This document shows, in pieces, positions 1-9,018 of a stretch of DNA of 42,342 bases. The stretch is from Stentor coeruleus (taxonomy: Eukaryota; Ciliophora; Heterotrichea; Heterotrichida; Stentoridae). Positions within the stretch are counted from its first letter, which is position 1; each line of letters begins with the position of its first letter. Made by a program: the position numbers and the translations under genes. The notes below the pieces were generated by a model that saw only the letters and a list, made by a program, of their open reading frames with translations, did not search any database and was not told the origin of the DNA. The stretch lies in assembly GCA_001970955.1 (NCBI GenBank), contig MPUH01000634.1, positions 1-42,342 on the forward strand, written 5' to 3'.

Positions 1-664
1 TTTTACATGTGAGTATATGTTGAGGATGTGACCATTTTCGATTACTTTCATAGATTATTTACTTCGACAAAATATATTTATGATATGGCTTTGTATTAGA
101 AATATATGCTATCTGAGGATATACTAATTAAGAATAGGTGATATTTTTTACATTTTAATATAAAGTATCTTATTATTAGCATCTTTATGATATTGATTTA
201 AGATTAAATTCTTAGAGTAAAATTTTATAATGAGCTATGATAACTAAAATATATTTTCCCTACGAAATTTTGGTTTTTAAATCACATAAAAACTTCTCTT
301 TAACTTGATTTTAATGCTAATCACATCAAGTGCTTTTAATACATGCAGATTCTTCTAAACCTTTCAAAATTTTCATAAACTTTTGCTTATTTTTCGGCCT
401 GTAACCATATATTATTCTTTAACCATATATTTACACATTAGTTCTTTCTATACTTTTTTGTAATAAAGGTAGCCTTAGCTTAATAATTTAACTATATTGA
501 TTTATATAAAGATTATTATAAAAATTATAATATCTAAACGCCCATAAAATCTTCCTTTGAGTTGCTAAGCGTTGAATAATTGTTATTCATCATTAGTTTT
601 GTTATTTCATTTTCCTAATAAAGTTATCAAAACTTAACTAACTAAATTGAATAAAAGCTCCCTT
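1..664. other. Non-coding AT-rich stretch
   Basis: I see no coding frame of useful length, no tRNA-like cloverleaf and no telomeric repeat here. It lies downstream (3') of the minus-strand FMO pseudogene. It is dominated by A/T runs with frequent stops in all frames. Confidence 0.6.
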
Positions 665-1384
665 TTATTTGATTTCTCTTTCAACTTCAAAGCACAGTTC
701 ATGTATTCCTGGCTTATCCACATATAAAAATTGAGGTGAGGAGTCATTTCTTACAAAATCATAATTAATTTTCTTACCTAACAAATTTAGCATCTTTTGT
801 TTTAAAGCAATAAAAGAATATGAAAATTTTCCCTAATGCTATACCGAATATTCATTTCAAATTTAACTCCTTCTCGCATTTCTACTTCTGATAGATTAAG
901 TAGCCCAAATGCATACCTTACAAATATTTCAGAGCACAATTCAAAACGACCTCCAATAATGCTCATTTTTGGTATAACAAAAGCTAGACCTTTAACGTCA
1001 GGATGAAACATTCCTAAAATATTGATGCAGGTTATGCTTTGGTCATGCAATTGCTGAAATAATCATAAACTTGAGACCAAGAAGGAAACAGGGTCATCTG
1101 AATTCCATAATTGGTCTGAAAACGAAAATAATACTTGCTTGTATTTGTTTCCACACTATCCCAAACACCAATTTCCGAATCAGGTTGTGCCCAGATTATT
1201 TATTTTTTTAATTTTTATTATTTTCTAATATTACCTAAAATAGTAATAAATTTATTATTTTTTCTTTAGCCGGACTCCGCAGGGACGAGAACTTTTATTT
1301 AAAACAGCAGGTACTAGTCCATAATCTAGAGCCAGTTTGCAGCAACTTATTCCGCTAATGCCCACCAACAATGCAAACTTCCAT
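665..1384 (-). pseudogene. Decayed FMO-like monooxygenase copy
   Basis: Read on the minus strand, this is a broken relative of the two intact FMO-like genes at 7.4-10.5 kb. It begins at the equivalent start (MEVCIVGG), then a 2-nt loss breaks the FAD-binding GxGxxG turn. Fragments in shifting frames match the paralogues: LALDYGLVPAVLNK, WAQPDSEIGVWD, then NILGMFHPDVKGLAFV and the C-terminal PQFLYVDKPGIHELCFEV before a stop. The segment between the Tyr-rich SQVYDYF part and FHPDVKGL is missing, so most of the NADPH-binding half is deleted. An AT-rich block of about 70 bp (near 1199-1268) interrupts the stretch equivalent to PCGIWAR. Its orientation is opposite to the intact pair. The match to the neighbours is direct; loss of function is a safe inference. 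Confidence 0.85.
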
Positions 1385-1748
1385 TTATAATCACTAATTT
1401 TATCTGCTTATATGCCATTTTTTGTCTTAAAATAAAAATATTAGGTTAATAATTTATTTTCGTTGTTTATGCGAAATAATATAAATCATATAAAGTTCTT
1501 GGGTTTGTTTTTCAAAGAGGATGGTGTTTGTTAGTGATATGATTAAAAAATATTTTTATGAGTATGAATTTACTGTGAAAATTTAATTTCATGAATTGTT
1601 TATAAGATTTTGTGAGAATTTCAACAACTTAGATATTTGCTACGATTTAAAAAACTTGAATCTTAAATTTACCATCAAACTTACCAAAAAAACAAATTCC
1701 ATATAGTATCTAATTTTATAACAAATTTTTCTCAATTTTTTTAACTAG
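1385..1748. other. Intergenic, AT-rich
   Basis: This gap lies between the FMO pseudogene start and the 3' end of the STPGR gene. No coding frame or RNA gene is visible. Confidence 0.55.
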
Positions 1749-2510
1749 CTATTTAAAAAGCTCATACGAATTACTATCTATATATAAATTACAAGCACGA
1801 ATGTCCAAACTACGTTTAGACCCAAAACCTACAGATCTTTTATTTAATCCCTTCTCTGGACTATTATAAGTTCCAGGGCCTGGGGTATCTGTTTCATCTT
1901 AATATATCTTACAATTAAAATTCCTCTGAGCTTTAGGTAAAACTACACCTTTGTTTATAGGTTCAAGGTTTAAAGTATATACTGGACCTGGACCAGCTTG
2001 TCCTTTATAATATTTTTCATAGTTTTTAAGATATACTTTATCAGATGAATATCCTTTCATTTTTATAGGGATTTTAGTATCTTGGAGCTTTGGGTTGTAG
2101 GAGTTTGGGCTTGGGTTTGAATTTGAGTTTTTTTCAGGGATTTTCTTATTAGATTTTTCCCCTTTGCCGAATGAGCATTTTCGAGTGGTCAAAACTGGAA
2201 AGGCGTAGACTGGTCCTGGTGATCTATCTCTCCCTGTTAAAAAGGGATCTTTACGTTTTTCATTTCCAAATTTAACTGAACTAATAGATTTATATAGCAA
2301 TGTAGCGTTAGGAGAGTATTTATTTGCTGGGGGAGAGCAGGTTCCTAGCCATTCCTTGCTTTGAGCATTTGAGATAAATAAACTAGGGTTTCTACGGCCT
2401 TTATTCATAACTTGTCTAGGGGGGTTTAAGTACACTTGCGATTTTGTCCCTAGTTCGTTTGCAATATTATAACTTCCTGGTGCAGCATTCCAACTTTCAA
2501 CAGATGTCAT
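1749..2510 (-). CDS. STPGR/SHIPPO-repeat protein (sperm-tail PG-rich type), two exons
   Basis: The spliced product is 248 aa. Exon 1 is 2510-1913 and exon 2 is 1897-1749, joined across a 15-nt intron. Without splicing, the frame stops 203 codons in. Splicing restores a further Pro-Gly motif (TPGPGTYNSPEK), which strongly supports the intron. PG-rich motifs recur along the protein: APGSYN near residue 9, SPPANKYSP, SPGPVYAFP near 93, NPSPNSYNP, GPGPVYTL, and TPGPGTYN in exon 2. Known STPGR proteins line or fill ciliary doublet microtubules, often in the lumen, so an axonemal or cortical microtubule role is likely. The start codon follows an AT-rich leader and is the first Met in frame. I cannot assign a specific orthologue. 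Confidence 0.85.
1898..1912 (-). other. 15-nt spliceosomal intron in STPGR gene
   Basis: On the coding strand this reads GTAAGATATATTAAG, exactly 15 nt, with GT and AG ends and a phase-1 break inside a Tyr codon. Removing it bypasses an in-frame TAA and adds 49 codons that carry another STPGR motif. Confidence 0.88.
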
Positions 2511-2550
2511 TTTAATTAAAATATTTCACTATTATTAAATCTCATTACTG

Positions 2551-2607
2551 CATCCTACTAATATTTAAATTATTCTATTAATAAATTGCAACATCCTACT
2601 AATATTT
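2551..2607. repeat. Short direct repeat in intergenic DNA
   Basis: The 16-mer CATCCTACTAATATTT occurs at 2551 and again at 2592, 41 bp apart, in the 399-bp gap between two minus-strand genes. The rest of the gap (2511-2909) is AT-rich with no coding frame. This is probably a local duplication without known function. Confidence 0.5.
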
Positions 2608-2909
2608 GGATTATCCTTACTAATAATACATCCCACTTCTATATGCAATCTGATATATTAAAAATCATTTGTATTAAAATGATATCGTTTATAAATTCAT
2701 ATATAAAATACTTAAAAACAGCATAACTATAGCTTAACTAACCTATGAAAATAATAATTTAACCTAAAATTAATTTATAATATCATCTCAAAACTTTTAC
2801 TTATTTGCATTATAAGATTCTTCAAAAAACAACACAAATCCTCTTAAAACACTTTTATATCTCATATATTTAAGAAAAGCTCATGCGAAATCTATTCTTA
2901 ACTTCTAAA

Positions 2910-3890
2910 TTATACTAAATTCTGAGCAATAGTCAAATAGTTCTGAGTCATATTTTGGATAATAGTTGGTTGAAGTCCAGCTTTAACTTCAAAATTACTA
3001 CCAGTGTAGCCCCAGAAATCCCAGCAACCTTCAGGATTTTCAATAGACTCCATAGCTTGTGGGAACATAATAATAACTAAATTAGTCTCAGCCCATTCCC
3101 CAAAGCCCATTTCTTTAATATAAGTCAATCCTAAAGTTTGATAGCTTTGTTCACAGCCATGGAAGTTCACATGAAGAGGGCATTTTGCAGGATTTGACCT
3201 ACAATATTCATTAGCATACATAAAACCTCTTGTGCTCATTCCAGCTTGCCAAACATCACCGTAGTCACTTTGATCAAACATAAAAAGATTGGAATTATTG
3301 AAATTACCTTTAGCCACTGGAGTTCCATATAAAGTTGAATATATAATACCTGATAAATCTACACCACATGCTACAACGTAAGGAGGACCTAGGTACCAAC
3401 ATGGATTACCTTCGACTTTTGTTACCCAGCCATGATTAGCAGGGATATCAAACATAGTTGTAATGTTGATAGTTGGGGCAAGTTCTGTATAGAAATTTAA
3501 AGTTTGTTGTACTACAGATTGAAGGATTCTTTGATCAGAAGTTCCTGAAAAAATAAAGACTTTGTCATTGTTTAAGTTGGATATTGGGTCAATCGCCCCA
3601 TCTGCGGCATAGTTATTCGCAGCTGTTACTGAAGAAGGGAGATTGATAAGCCAGGGGTTCACCGTGCAAGCAGTTTGAACTCTAGCTGTAGATCCCATAG
3701 AACAGTGGTATGGTCCTGCAGCAACAATGGCTGCCCCAGCCACAGTACTGGAATAAGCAATGTGCATTTGCTGGGCCATATAACCCCCTGAACTAACACC
3801 AGAAACTGTATAAGGCACAGCATGGACCATCAAGGCTACATTTGCCAAAGCTAATACAAACATAATTTCGCTAGGTCTGACTATTTTCAT
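2910..3890 (-). CDS. Secreted PHB-depolymerase-like alpha/beta hydrolase
   Basis: The 326-aa protein has a hydrophobic N-terminus (about residues 9-24, ending ALMVHAVP) that looks like a signal peptide, so it is probably secreted or lysosomal. The mature part opens with the lipase box GVSSGG (Ser33 as nucleophile) followed by YMAQQMH, typical of extracellular poly(3-hydroxybutyrate) depolymerases. Candidate partners are Asp119 in GTSDQRI and His153 in NHGW; HGC at 244-246 fits the oxyanion-hole motif, and GCWDFWGY near 288 is another family-like signature. Several Cys suggest disulfides, and NxT/S sites fit secretion. Known members cleave polyester storage granules, which a bacterivore could meet in prey; that use is inference. 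It might act on another ester. No introns are needed. Confidence 0.82.
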   Translation of the reverse strand: MKIVRPSEIMFVLALANVALMVHAVPYTVSGVSSGGYMAQQMHIAYSSTVAGAAIVAAGPYHCSMGSTARVQTACTVNPWLINLPSSVTAANNYAADGAIDPISNLNNDKVFIFSGTSDQRILQSVVQQTLNFYTELAPTINITTMFDIPANHGWVTKVEGNPCWYLGPPYVVACGVDLSGIIYSTLYGTPVAKGNFNNSNLFMFDQSDYGDVWQAGMSTRGFMYANEYCRSNPAKCPLHVNFHGCEQSYQTLGLTYIKEMGFGEWAETNLVIIMFPQAMESIENPEGCWDFWGYTGSNFEVKAGLQPTIIQNMTQNYLTIAQNLV

Positions 3891-4124
3891 TATATTTTTT
3901 CACCTAAACACAAAGTCTCTATTTAAAAAAAAAATCCACTTCTTTAAACTTAAAAACTTGATTTTATCAAATTCCTTATAATATTAACTGTTATTTTATA
4001 TAGTCTTATTTGGAATATGTAGTTTTATATGTAACCTTCTAAGCTTAGTTAATTATAGGCATTTAATATTGGCCCTTGTCAAAGTTGAATTAAACTACAA
4101 CAATATAGTGTTAACTAAACCAAT
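3891..4124. other. Upstream flank of hydrolase gene
   Basis: AT-rich DNA between the hydrolase start and the RCC1 remnant. It would hold the hydrolase promoter. No conserved element is recognisable by eye. Confidence 0.4.
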
Positions 4125-4823
4125 CGCCTTCGGCCACACAATTTGATTTCAATATCAGCATTCACTAACACTAGCCAACTGAAGCGATAATCCACAACTT
4201 ATTTGAAACATTTTACAGTATATGCTGGTCAAATGCAATTAATGACTGTCACAGACAGGGAAAATATTTTACTGGGGTGAGTTTTTACAGGAACTGAACA
4301 AGTCAAACCAAGAGAACTTCCTTTACCTATATGCAAAGCATTAAAAATCTCTATTTTGAAGATGCTTTCTATGCTATAACAAGTCATGATAAAGTTTGCA
4401 CAATAGTCTAACACTTATGGCAAAAATTGATCTAGGTAGAGAAATCAGAATTCTTTTAATTTAAATGCTTATATGAAGGATATGCATTGATATTACTGTT
4501 GGGGCTAGACATGGCTTAGTTTCGAATAATGATAATAGGCTTTATGCTTTAGGGATAATTCAGAAGGACAATGGATTCAGTCAGCAAGAGCTTATTTGTC
4601 TGTAGAAATACAAGTTAATGTTATGGGTAGAGCTGAACCGGAGATGGTTTATAGTAGAGATGCCCATTTAGATTTATTTAATAGTAATGGAGAATAGTTT
4701 ACGTGAGGAGATAATATTGCTGGGAGATTTGGGATTAGAAAGAGTGTTTCAATATTTCAGCTGAGGATTGCTGAAGTTGTTATACAAATAATTTTCAAAG
4801 ACTTGAATCCAAAAGTCACATAA
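4125..4823 (+). pseudogene. Decayed RCC1-repeat (beta-propeller) gene
   Basis: Several RCC1-type blade signatures can be read on the plus strand in changing frames. They are a HSLTLAN...SDNPQL stretch near 4160-4200, a GKIFYWG-like strand near 4255, PRELPLPICKALKI near 4300-4350, ITVGARHGLVSNNDNRLYALG near 4490-4550, and HLDLFNSNGE-stop-FT-stop-GDNIAGRFGI near 4665-4735. Stops fall inside conserved positions, including TGA where the family has the Trp of WGDN. At least three frame changes are needed. RCC1-fold proteins are seven-bladed propellers acting as exchange factors or scaffolds. This copy cannot make one, and which RCC1 family member it came from is not clear. An open frame on the opposite strand (4229-4414) is a shadow of it. 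Confidence 0.75.
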
Positions 4824-5186
4824 AAAAAATTCATATCTAAACTACAATTAAGTCCACATATCAGTTAGCAAATTACCATAAATTCTCATAAAATAATTTC
4901 ATGTTAATCTCTACAAAAAATCTAAAAACTTAGTAACTCAACTTATTTTTTCTAGCAGCTATATCTCTAACACTCAGTTTCCTGAATTTATCTATAGATT
5001 ATCCATTATGTCTAGCAAATCACCTATTCGAAAAAACCTGGCCTTCATTTTCTCAGAATCTACCTATTAATAAAATCCTTTAACCCCATAATCCAGCCAA
5101 AATCAAGTCAATCATATCACTTCATAATCATCTAATAAATCCTAATAATTATCTAAACCTATAAGGGGATTAATATATTATATACA
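4824..5186. other. A/C-rich upstream flank of zinc-finger gene
   Basis: This is 363 bp without a coding frame. The plus strand is markedly G-poor and rich in A and C, a bias seen upstream of several genes in this window. The last 25 bp before the start are very AT-rich. Confidence 0.4.
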
Positions 5187-5873
5187 ATGCAGGGGGACAT
5201 AAGTATCAACGGCATCGACTTTGAGCCAATAGACGATCAGCGATCCAGATGCAGTGTATGCCAAAAAACTATATATAAGTTGTTACAAAAAGCTCATGCT
5301 AGCAGCCACAGCAATTCAATATCAGCAAAGCAAATTACAAAAACTCCAATAGTGCCAATTGATGATAAGCCTCAAAGTAAAGGGGTTAAAAAAATTTCTC
5401 TTCAATTAGAAGACCTAACTGCATCAGAAAATACATCAAAAAAGTCAATTTTGCAGTTTGATAATATCCCTTTGCATGATTCTAGCATTAAAAAGCCCAC
5501 ATTAGAGTTTTCAGATATTCCGGCACATGATTTGATACCTAAAAAAATAATTGCCCTTGGGGAAAAACCTCCACAGGATATGATAAATAAAAAGTCAGCA
5601 CTAAGTTTTGGGGATATTTCATGTGAACAGGTTGCTAAGAAAGTTACTAGTAATCATTCGGAAATAGGGTATTTAGAAAATGGGACAAAAAGAGTTGAAA
5701 TGCAGGTTGATGAGGTGCAAAGACCTTCAGAACGAGATCAAAGTGAAGTTTTTATAAAGACTTTAAGAAATTCTGAAGGTAAGAATGCAGAAAGTGGGAA
5801 CAAGCTTGTGGAATTCGAAAAAATGCTCAGGGAAAAATGGGATTTTATATATATAAAAATAGGCTTTTTATAA
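5187..5873 (+). CDS. Zinc-finger-like protein with five 17-aa repeats, possibly truncated
   Basis: The frame encodes 228 aa. Residues 22-41 hold Cys22-x2-Cys25-x11-His37-x3-His41, which could form a single C2H2-like zinc site. Residues 68-150 consist of five degenerate 16-17-residue units, each starting KK and followed by a pattern like xxLxFxDIPxHDxxx (for example KKSILQFDNIPLHDSSI and KKPTLEFSDIPAHDLIP). The C-terminal third is charged and probably helical. The frame ends at TAA 5871-5873, but the same frame reopens at once and runs to 6131, and coherent protein-like stretches continue downstream in mixed frames. No GT...AG intron of 15-16 nt can bridge the stop, because there is no GT near it. 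So this may be a truncated product of a once longer gene. I do not recognise a family. Confidence 0.6.
   Translation: MQGDISINGIDFEPIDDQRSRCSVCQKTIYKLLQKAHASSHSNSISAKQITKTPIVPIDDKPQSKGVKKISLQLEDLTASENTSKKSILQFDNIPLHDSSIKKPTLEFSDIPAHDLIPKKIIALGEKPPQDMINKKSALSFGDISCEQVAKKVTSNHSEIGYLENGTKRVEMQVDEVQRPSERDQSEVFIKTLRNSEGKNAESGNKLVEFEKMLREKWDFIYIKIGFL
5388..5637 (+). repeat. Five 16-17-codon repeats in zinc-finger gene
   Basis: Each unit starts with a Lys-Lys pair and carries a hydrophobic-acidic core (LEF/LQF/LSF followed by DI or DN). The units have diverged in sequence but keep spacing of 17, 17, 17, 16 and 16 residues. They may be short linear binding motifs; no known partner can be assigned. 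Confidence 0.6.
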
Positions 5874-6160
5874 GATATTATAGGAGTTATGCTCAAAGAT
5901 TCTTCAGTACAAGAGAGAATTGTCCTTCCGCAAAAAAAAATAATGGAGAGGCCGAGTTTATGTTCAGCTTTGCATAAAAGGAAAAAGATCAGCAGCTTCA
6001 GTTTCTATATAAAAAAATCTAAGCAATGTGAGTATTATTTTGAGAGGATGTCAAACATTAGCACTCATACCATTTATATTCTTACTTTAAGGGCTATGAG
6101 AATATGGAAAAAAGTGTCAGAGATTGTTTAGAGTTCATAAGATTTTTATTTAAAGGGTAG
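5874..6160 (+). pseudogene. Frameshifted 3' continuation of the zinc-finger gene
   Basis: After the TAA at 5871 the same frame stays open to 6131. Protein-like segments alternate between two frames: one carries KKDQQLQFLYKK near 5980-6015, the next SKQCEYYFERMSNIST near 6018-6065, and the first resumes with YFKGYENMEKSVRDCLEF near 6085-6140. Together they look like one continuous helical C-terminus broken by small indels. This may be real decay, which would leave the upstream ORF a truncated gene, or sequencing errors. Confidence 0.45.
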
Positions 6161-7359
6161 TTAGTATTTTTTGTTTGTTTTGATGATGTGTTTATTTTTT
6201 TGATTGAGATGTGAGAATATATGAGGAACTAAGGAAATTTTTTATTTTGAGGAACTGAAAACTTATTTTATGTGGTGTTTAATTTAGATTTGGAAGTTGA
6301 GGTAATTTTGGATTTTTTATAGATTTAGAATAAATGATTGACTTTATTTTTTATAGATGGACGGATTTTGATTTTAGTTTAATATAAGGATTATATTTTT
6401 TTCTTTATCCAATATCTTAATAACCTAATATCAAAATCTCCTTCTAAAAGCACTTTCCTAGCATAAATTATCCTAAATCTAACCGCTTTATCATATCATT
6501 TCCTAATTCCTTCAGACTTTTACTTATACAAAAATTGCCCTCCATATTATCAATAAAAATAGATAAAGATACAATTAAAGTCATACTCTAAATAAAAACT
6601 CTCAATTAATCTTATTTAATCATATCCCTCCATCTCAGAATCATAACAAGTTTCAATCATAGTCTATGCAATACTAATAAACTCTATCGATATCGATAGT
6701 ATCTTAAAGTTCAACTCCAATGGTTTATCTTCTAAATTCTAATAATTGATTGTTCAAGCATAGTAGCCCAAGATTTTAATTTCATGTTCAGCAAGAAAAA
6801 CAAAGACTAGACAGCTCTTTATTAGGAGTATGGAAATAATATGTCGTCTGTAATTAAAAATATTTAATGGTCTTCAACGACGATATAGACTATTCATTTG
6901 GTTTCAGCCTTGCGATATATAAAACCTTACAGGTATGGCTGGAAATAATATTTGATCTTAGAAAATCTTTAGTCCCAAGAAAACCTCATGAACTTGCCAT
7001 ATTTTAACTTTTGATAACCTTATAGAAAGCTTATCTGATTAGATTTCCAATCTTATATCTGATAAAAATGAGCTGTATTTATATCTTAATTCTGATGATT
7101 GTTAATTAGAATGTCTGAATCTTGTAGTTGTATTTAGCTCAAGAACTCTTATCTCAATATATAGATAAGGATATTAAAATCAAAATAGGTTTCTTTGCCT
7201 GAAATAAATTAAAGGAAAATTTGGTTATATTCAATTTAGTTAGATAAGCTTAGATAACTGATTAATATGAAATTGATTCACTTATAAATTTTCAATGCTG
7301 CTAAATTTTATTATTCATTACTCAAATAATTAAATGTTGAATAAATAGATAAGCTAATA
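6161..7359. other. Intergenic, with a possible unrecognised decayed frame
   Basis: From 6161 to about 6400 the plus strand is T/G-rich. From about 6845 to 7145 two adjoining frames look partly protein-like (FNDDIDYSFGFSLAIYKTL, then SNLISDKNELYLYLNSDD) with interrupting stops. I cannot name a parent family. A 14-bp palindrome TATCGATATCGATA sits near 6688. The final 200 bp before 7360 are AT-rich and presumably carry the FMO promoter. Confidence 0.3.
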
Positions 7360-8820
7360 ATGGAAGTTTGTATAGTTGGTGGTGGCATTTCAGGAATAAT
7401 CTCAGCCAAGCAAGCCTTGGATTATGGGTTGACTCCTGTTGTACTGAATAAAACTTTGAATCCTTGTGGAATTTGGGCTCGACCAGATTCAGAAATAGGG
7501 GTATGGGATAACCTTCAAACAAACACTTCTAAGTTTCTCTTTACATTTTCAGATTATCTCTGGAATCCATCTGATCCTGACTATCCAACTTGTGCCCAAG
7601 TTTACAAATATTTTTCTAGCTATATGGACAAGCATAATCTAAATCAATATTTTAATTACAATTGCGAGGTGTTTTCTATAGAAAGATCAGGTGAAAGTTA
7701 CCTTGTAAAATGGAAGAATGAAGGTGCAATTTATGAGAAAATTTTTAACTACGTAGTCATAGCTGTAGGTCGTTTCTCTAAGCAAATCATTCCATTTAAA
7801 AATCTTTCTGCATTCAAAGGGACAGTTTTAATAGGAGGTGAATATAGAACTCCTGACATTTTTACAGGAAAGAAAGTTGTATGTATAGGACGCAATGTAA
7901 CAAGCTCCGAAATAGCATCTGAAGCAATATCAACAGCTACCTCAGTTACTCAAATCTTCAGAAAATCCTATATCATCACAAAAAAATATTACAAAGACTA
8001 TCCTTTAGACTTATATCTTAGTGATATTAGATGGGCTCATAAGCAATATGAAATTATATCAAAAATTGAAGAAAATCATGATGTAAGTAAGCTTTTCATC
8101 CATCTTTTTGGTAATCCTGGGGATATTACCCCAGAGCTATATATAGATGAAAATAATCTTCAAGGGTTTCAAAAGACAATAGTTAATAATGATATATATT
8201 TAGCTGCTTTAGGCAATGGAAAAATCAGCCTTAAAAAAGGAGATGTTGATGATTTCTATGAAGATGGGGTTTATTTAAAAAATGGTGAACATGTTGAAGC
8301 TGATGTTGTTGTTGTAGGAACAGGGTATTCAGCTGATTATACTTTTTTTTCTGAAGAGATTCAGAAAATTATTGATTATCACGTTGAAAACACTTTTATG
8401 CCAACAGTTATGTTTAGAGGAATGCTTCATCCTAATCTTAAAGGCTTATGCTTTGTTGGAAATTTAATTAGTGCTACTTCAGGTCGCTACGAATTATGCG
8501 CTGAAATAGGGATAAGATATATACTTGGAAGGCTTGATGCTACTGAAGAGCAAATGATTCAAGGGGTTCAAGATGAGGTATTTATAAGGGAAAATTTAAA
8601 GGATATGGGTGTGCCTTATAATTATCCAGCATTGATGCAGGAATGCTTGAGGTTGCTTGGTAAGAAAATAGATTTTGATTTTATTAACGGTGAACTGGAT
8701 TTCGCTTGTGGACCTTTGCTGCCTCAATTTTTGTATGCGGATAAACCTGAAGTTAGAGAATTGTGTTTTCAGGTAGTAAGGGATATTAGACAGCAATATC
8801 CATTTTATAAGTTTAGCTAG
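7360..8820 (+). CDS. Flavin-containing monooxygenase-like protein, copy 1
   Basis: A 486-aa protein of typical FMO length. It starts with a beta strand and the FAD-binding GxGxxG (GGGISG, residues 7-12), then a VLNK segment and PCGIW, as in FMO N-termini. VVIAVGRFSKQ near 132-142 and the late GTGYSADY (Gly320-Tyr323, the family's TGY motif) support the family. The FMO fingerprint FxGxxxHxxxY appears as FKGTVLIGGEY (152-162), where the usual His is Ile. The expected second Rossmann motif is also off-consensus (GRNVTSSEIA at 177-186). It should bind FAD; NADPH use is less certain. FMOs oxygenate nucleophilic N or S atoms, but the substrate here is unknown. It lies 198 bp upstream of a close paralogue in the same orientation. 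The start matches the paralogue exactly. Confidence 0.85.
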   Translation: MEVCIVGGGISGIISAKQALDYGLTPVVLNKTLNPCGIWARPDSEIGVWDNLQTNTSKFLFTFSDYLWNPSDPDYPTCAQVYKYFSSYMDKHNLNQYFNYNCEVFSIERSGESYLVKWKNEGAIYEKIFNYVVIAVGRFSKQIIPFKNLSAFKGTVLIGGEYRTPDIFTGKKVVCIGRNVTSSEIASEAISTATSVTQIFRKSYIITKKYYKDYPLDLYLSDIRWAHKQYEIISKIEENHDVSKLFIHLFGNPGDITPELYIDENNLQGFQKTIVNNDIYLAALGNGKISLKKGDVDDFYEDGVYLKNGEHVEADVVVVGTGYSADYTFFSEEIQKIIDYHVENTFMPTVMFRGMLHPNLKGLCFVGNLISATSGRYELCAEIGIRYILGRLDATEEQMIQGVQDEVFIRENLKDMGVPYNYPALMQECLRLLGKKIDFDFINGELDFACGPLLPQFLYADKPEVRELCFQVVRDIRQQYPFYKFS

Positions 8821-9018
8821 AATTAATATAGGAAAACAGGAAGTTCATGAAGGTTTTTTAGTAGTTATATTGAGATTTCATATTTTTTAATAGAGCAGTA
8901 TATTGTAAATTTATTTTTCTGAATATTTAGGTGCATATTATAAAGATATGAACTACTAATGGTTTTAATAAAAGATTCAGTTGATGTTATTTTTTTCCTC
9001 AAAAAAATTAAATTTACT

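Noticed and set aside
2910-2935. Tiny intron at the hydrolase 3' end
   Set aside because: A GT lies next to the stop codon, but no AG falls 15 or 16 nt downstream, so the TAA is taken as the true end.
4229-4414. 61-codon minus-strand frame
   Set aside because: It lies opposite the RCC1 remnant, whose blade motifs on the plus strand explain the composition.
4640-4735. Recoding of UGA as Trp
   Set aside because: Trp is TGG in all intact genes, UGA replaces Arg in the SHMT remnant, and the RCC1 region also has TAG and frameshifts, so decay is the simpler explanation.
6684-6705. Palindrome TATCGATATCGATA as a regulatory or telomere-related site
   Set aside because: It is a single short palindrome in AT-rich DNA with no partner copies.
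8959-9018. Upstream ATG as start of FMO copy 2
   Set aside because: The extra 20 residues are AT-biased and absent from copy 1, whose start aligns with the Met at 9019.
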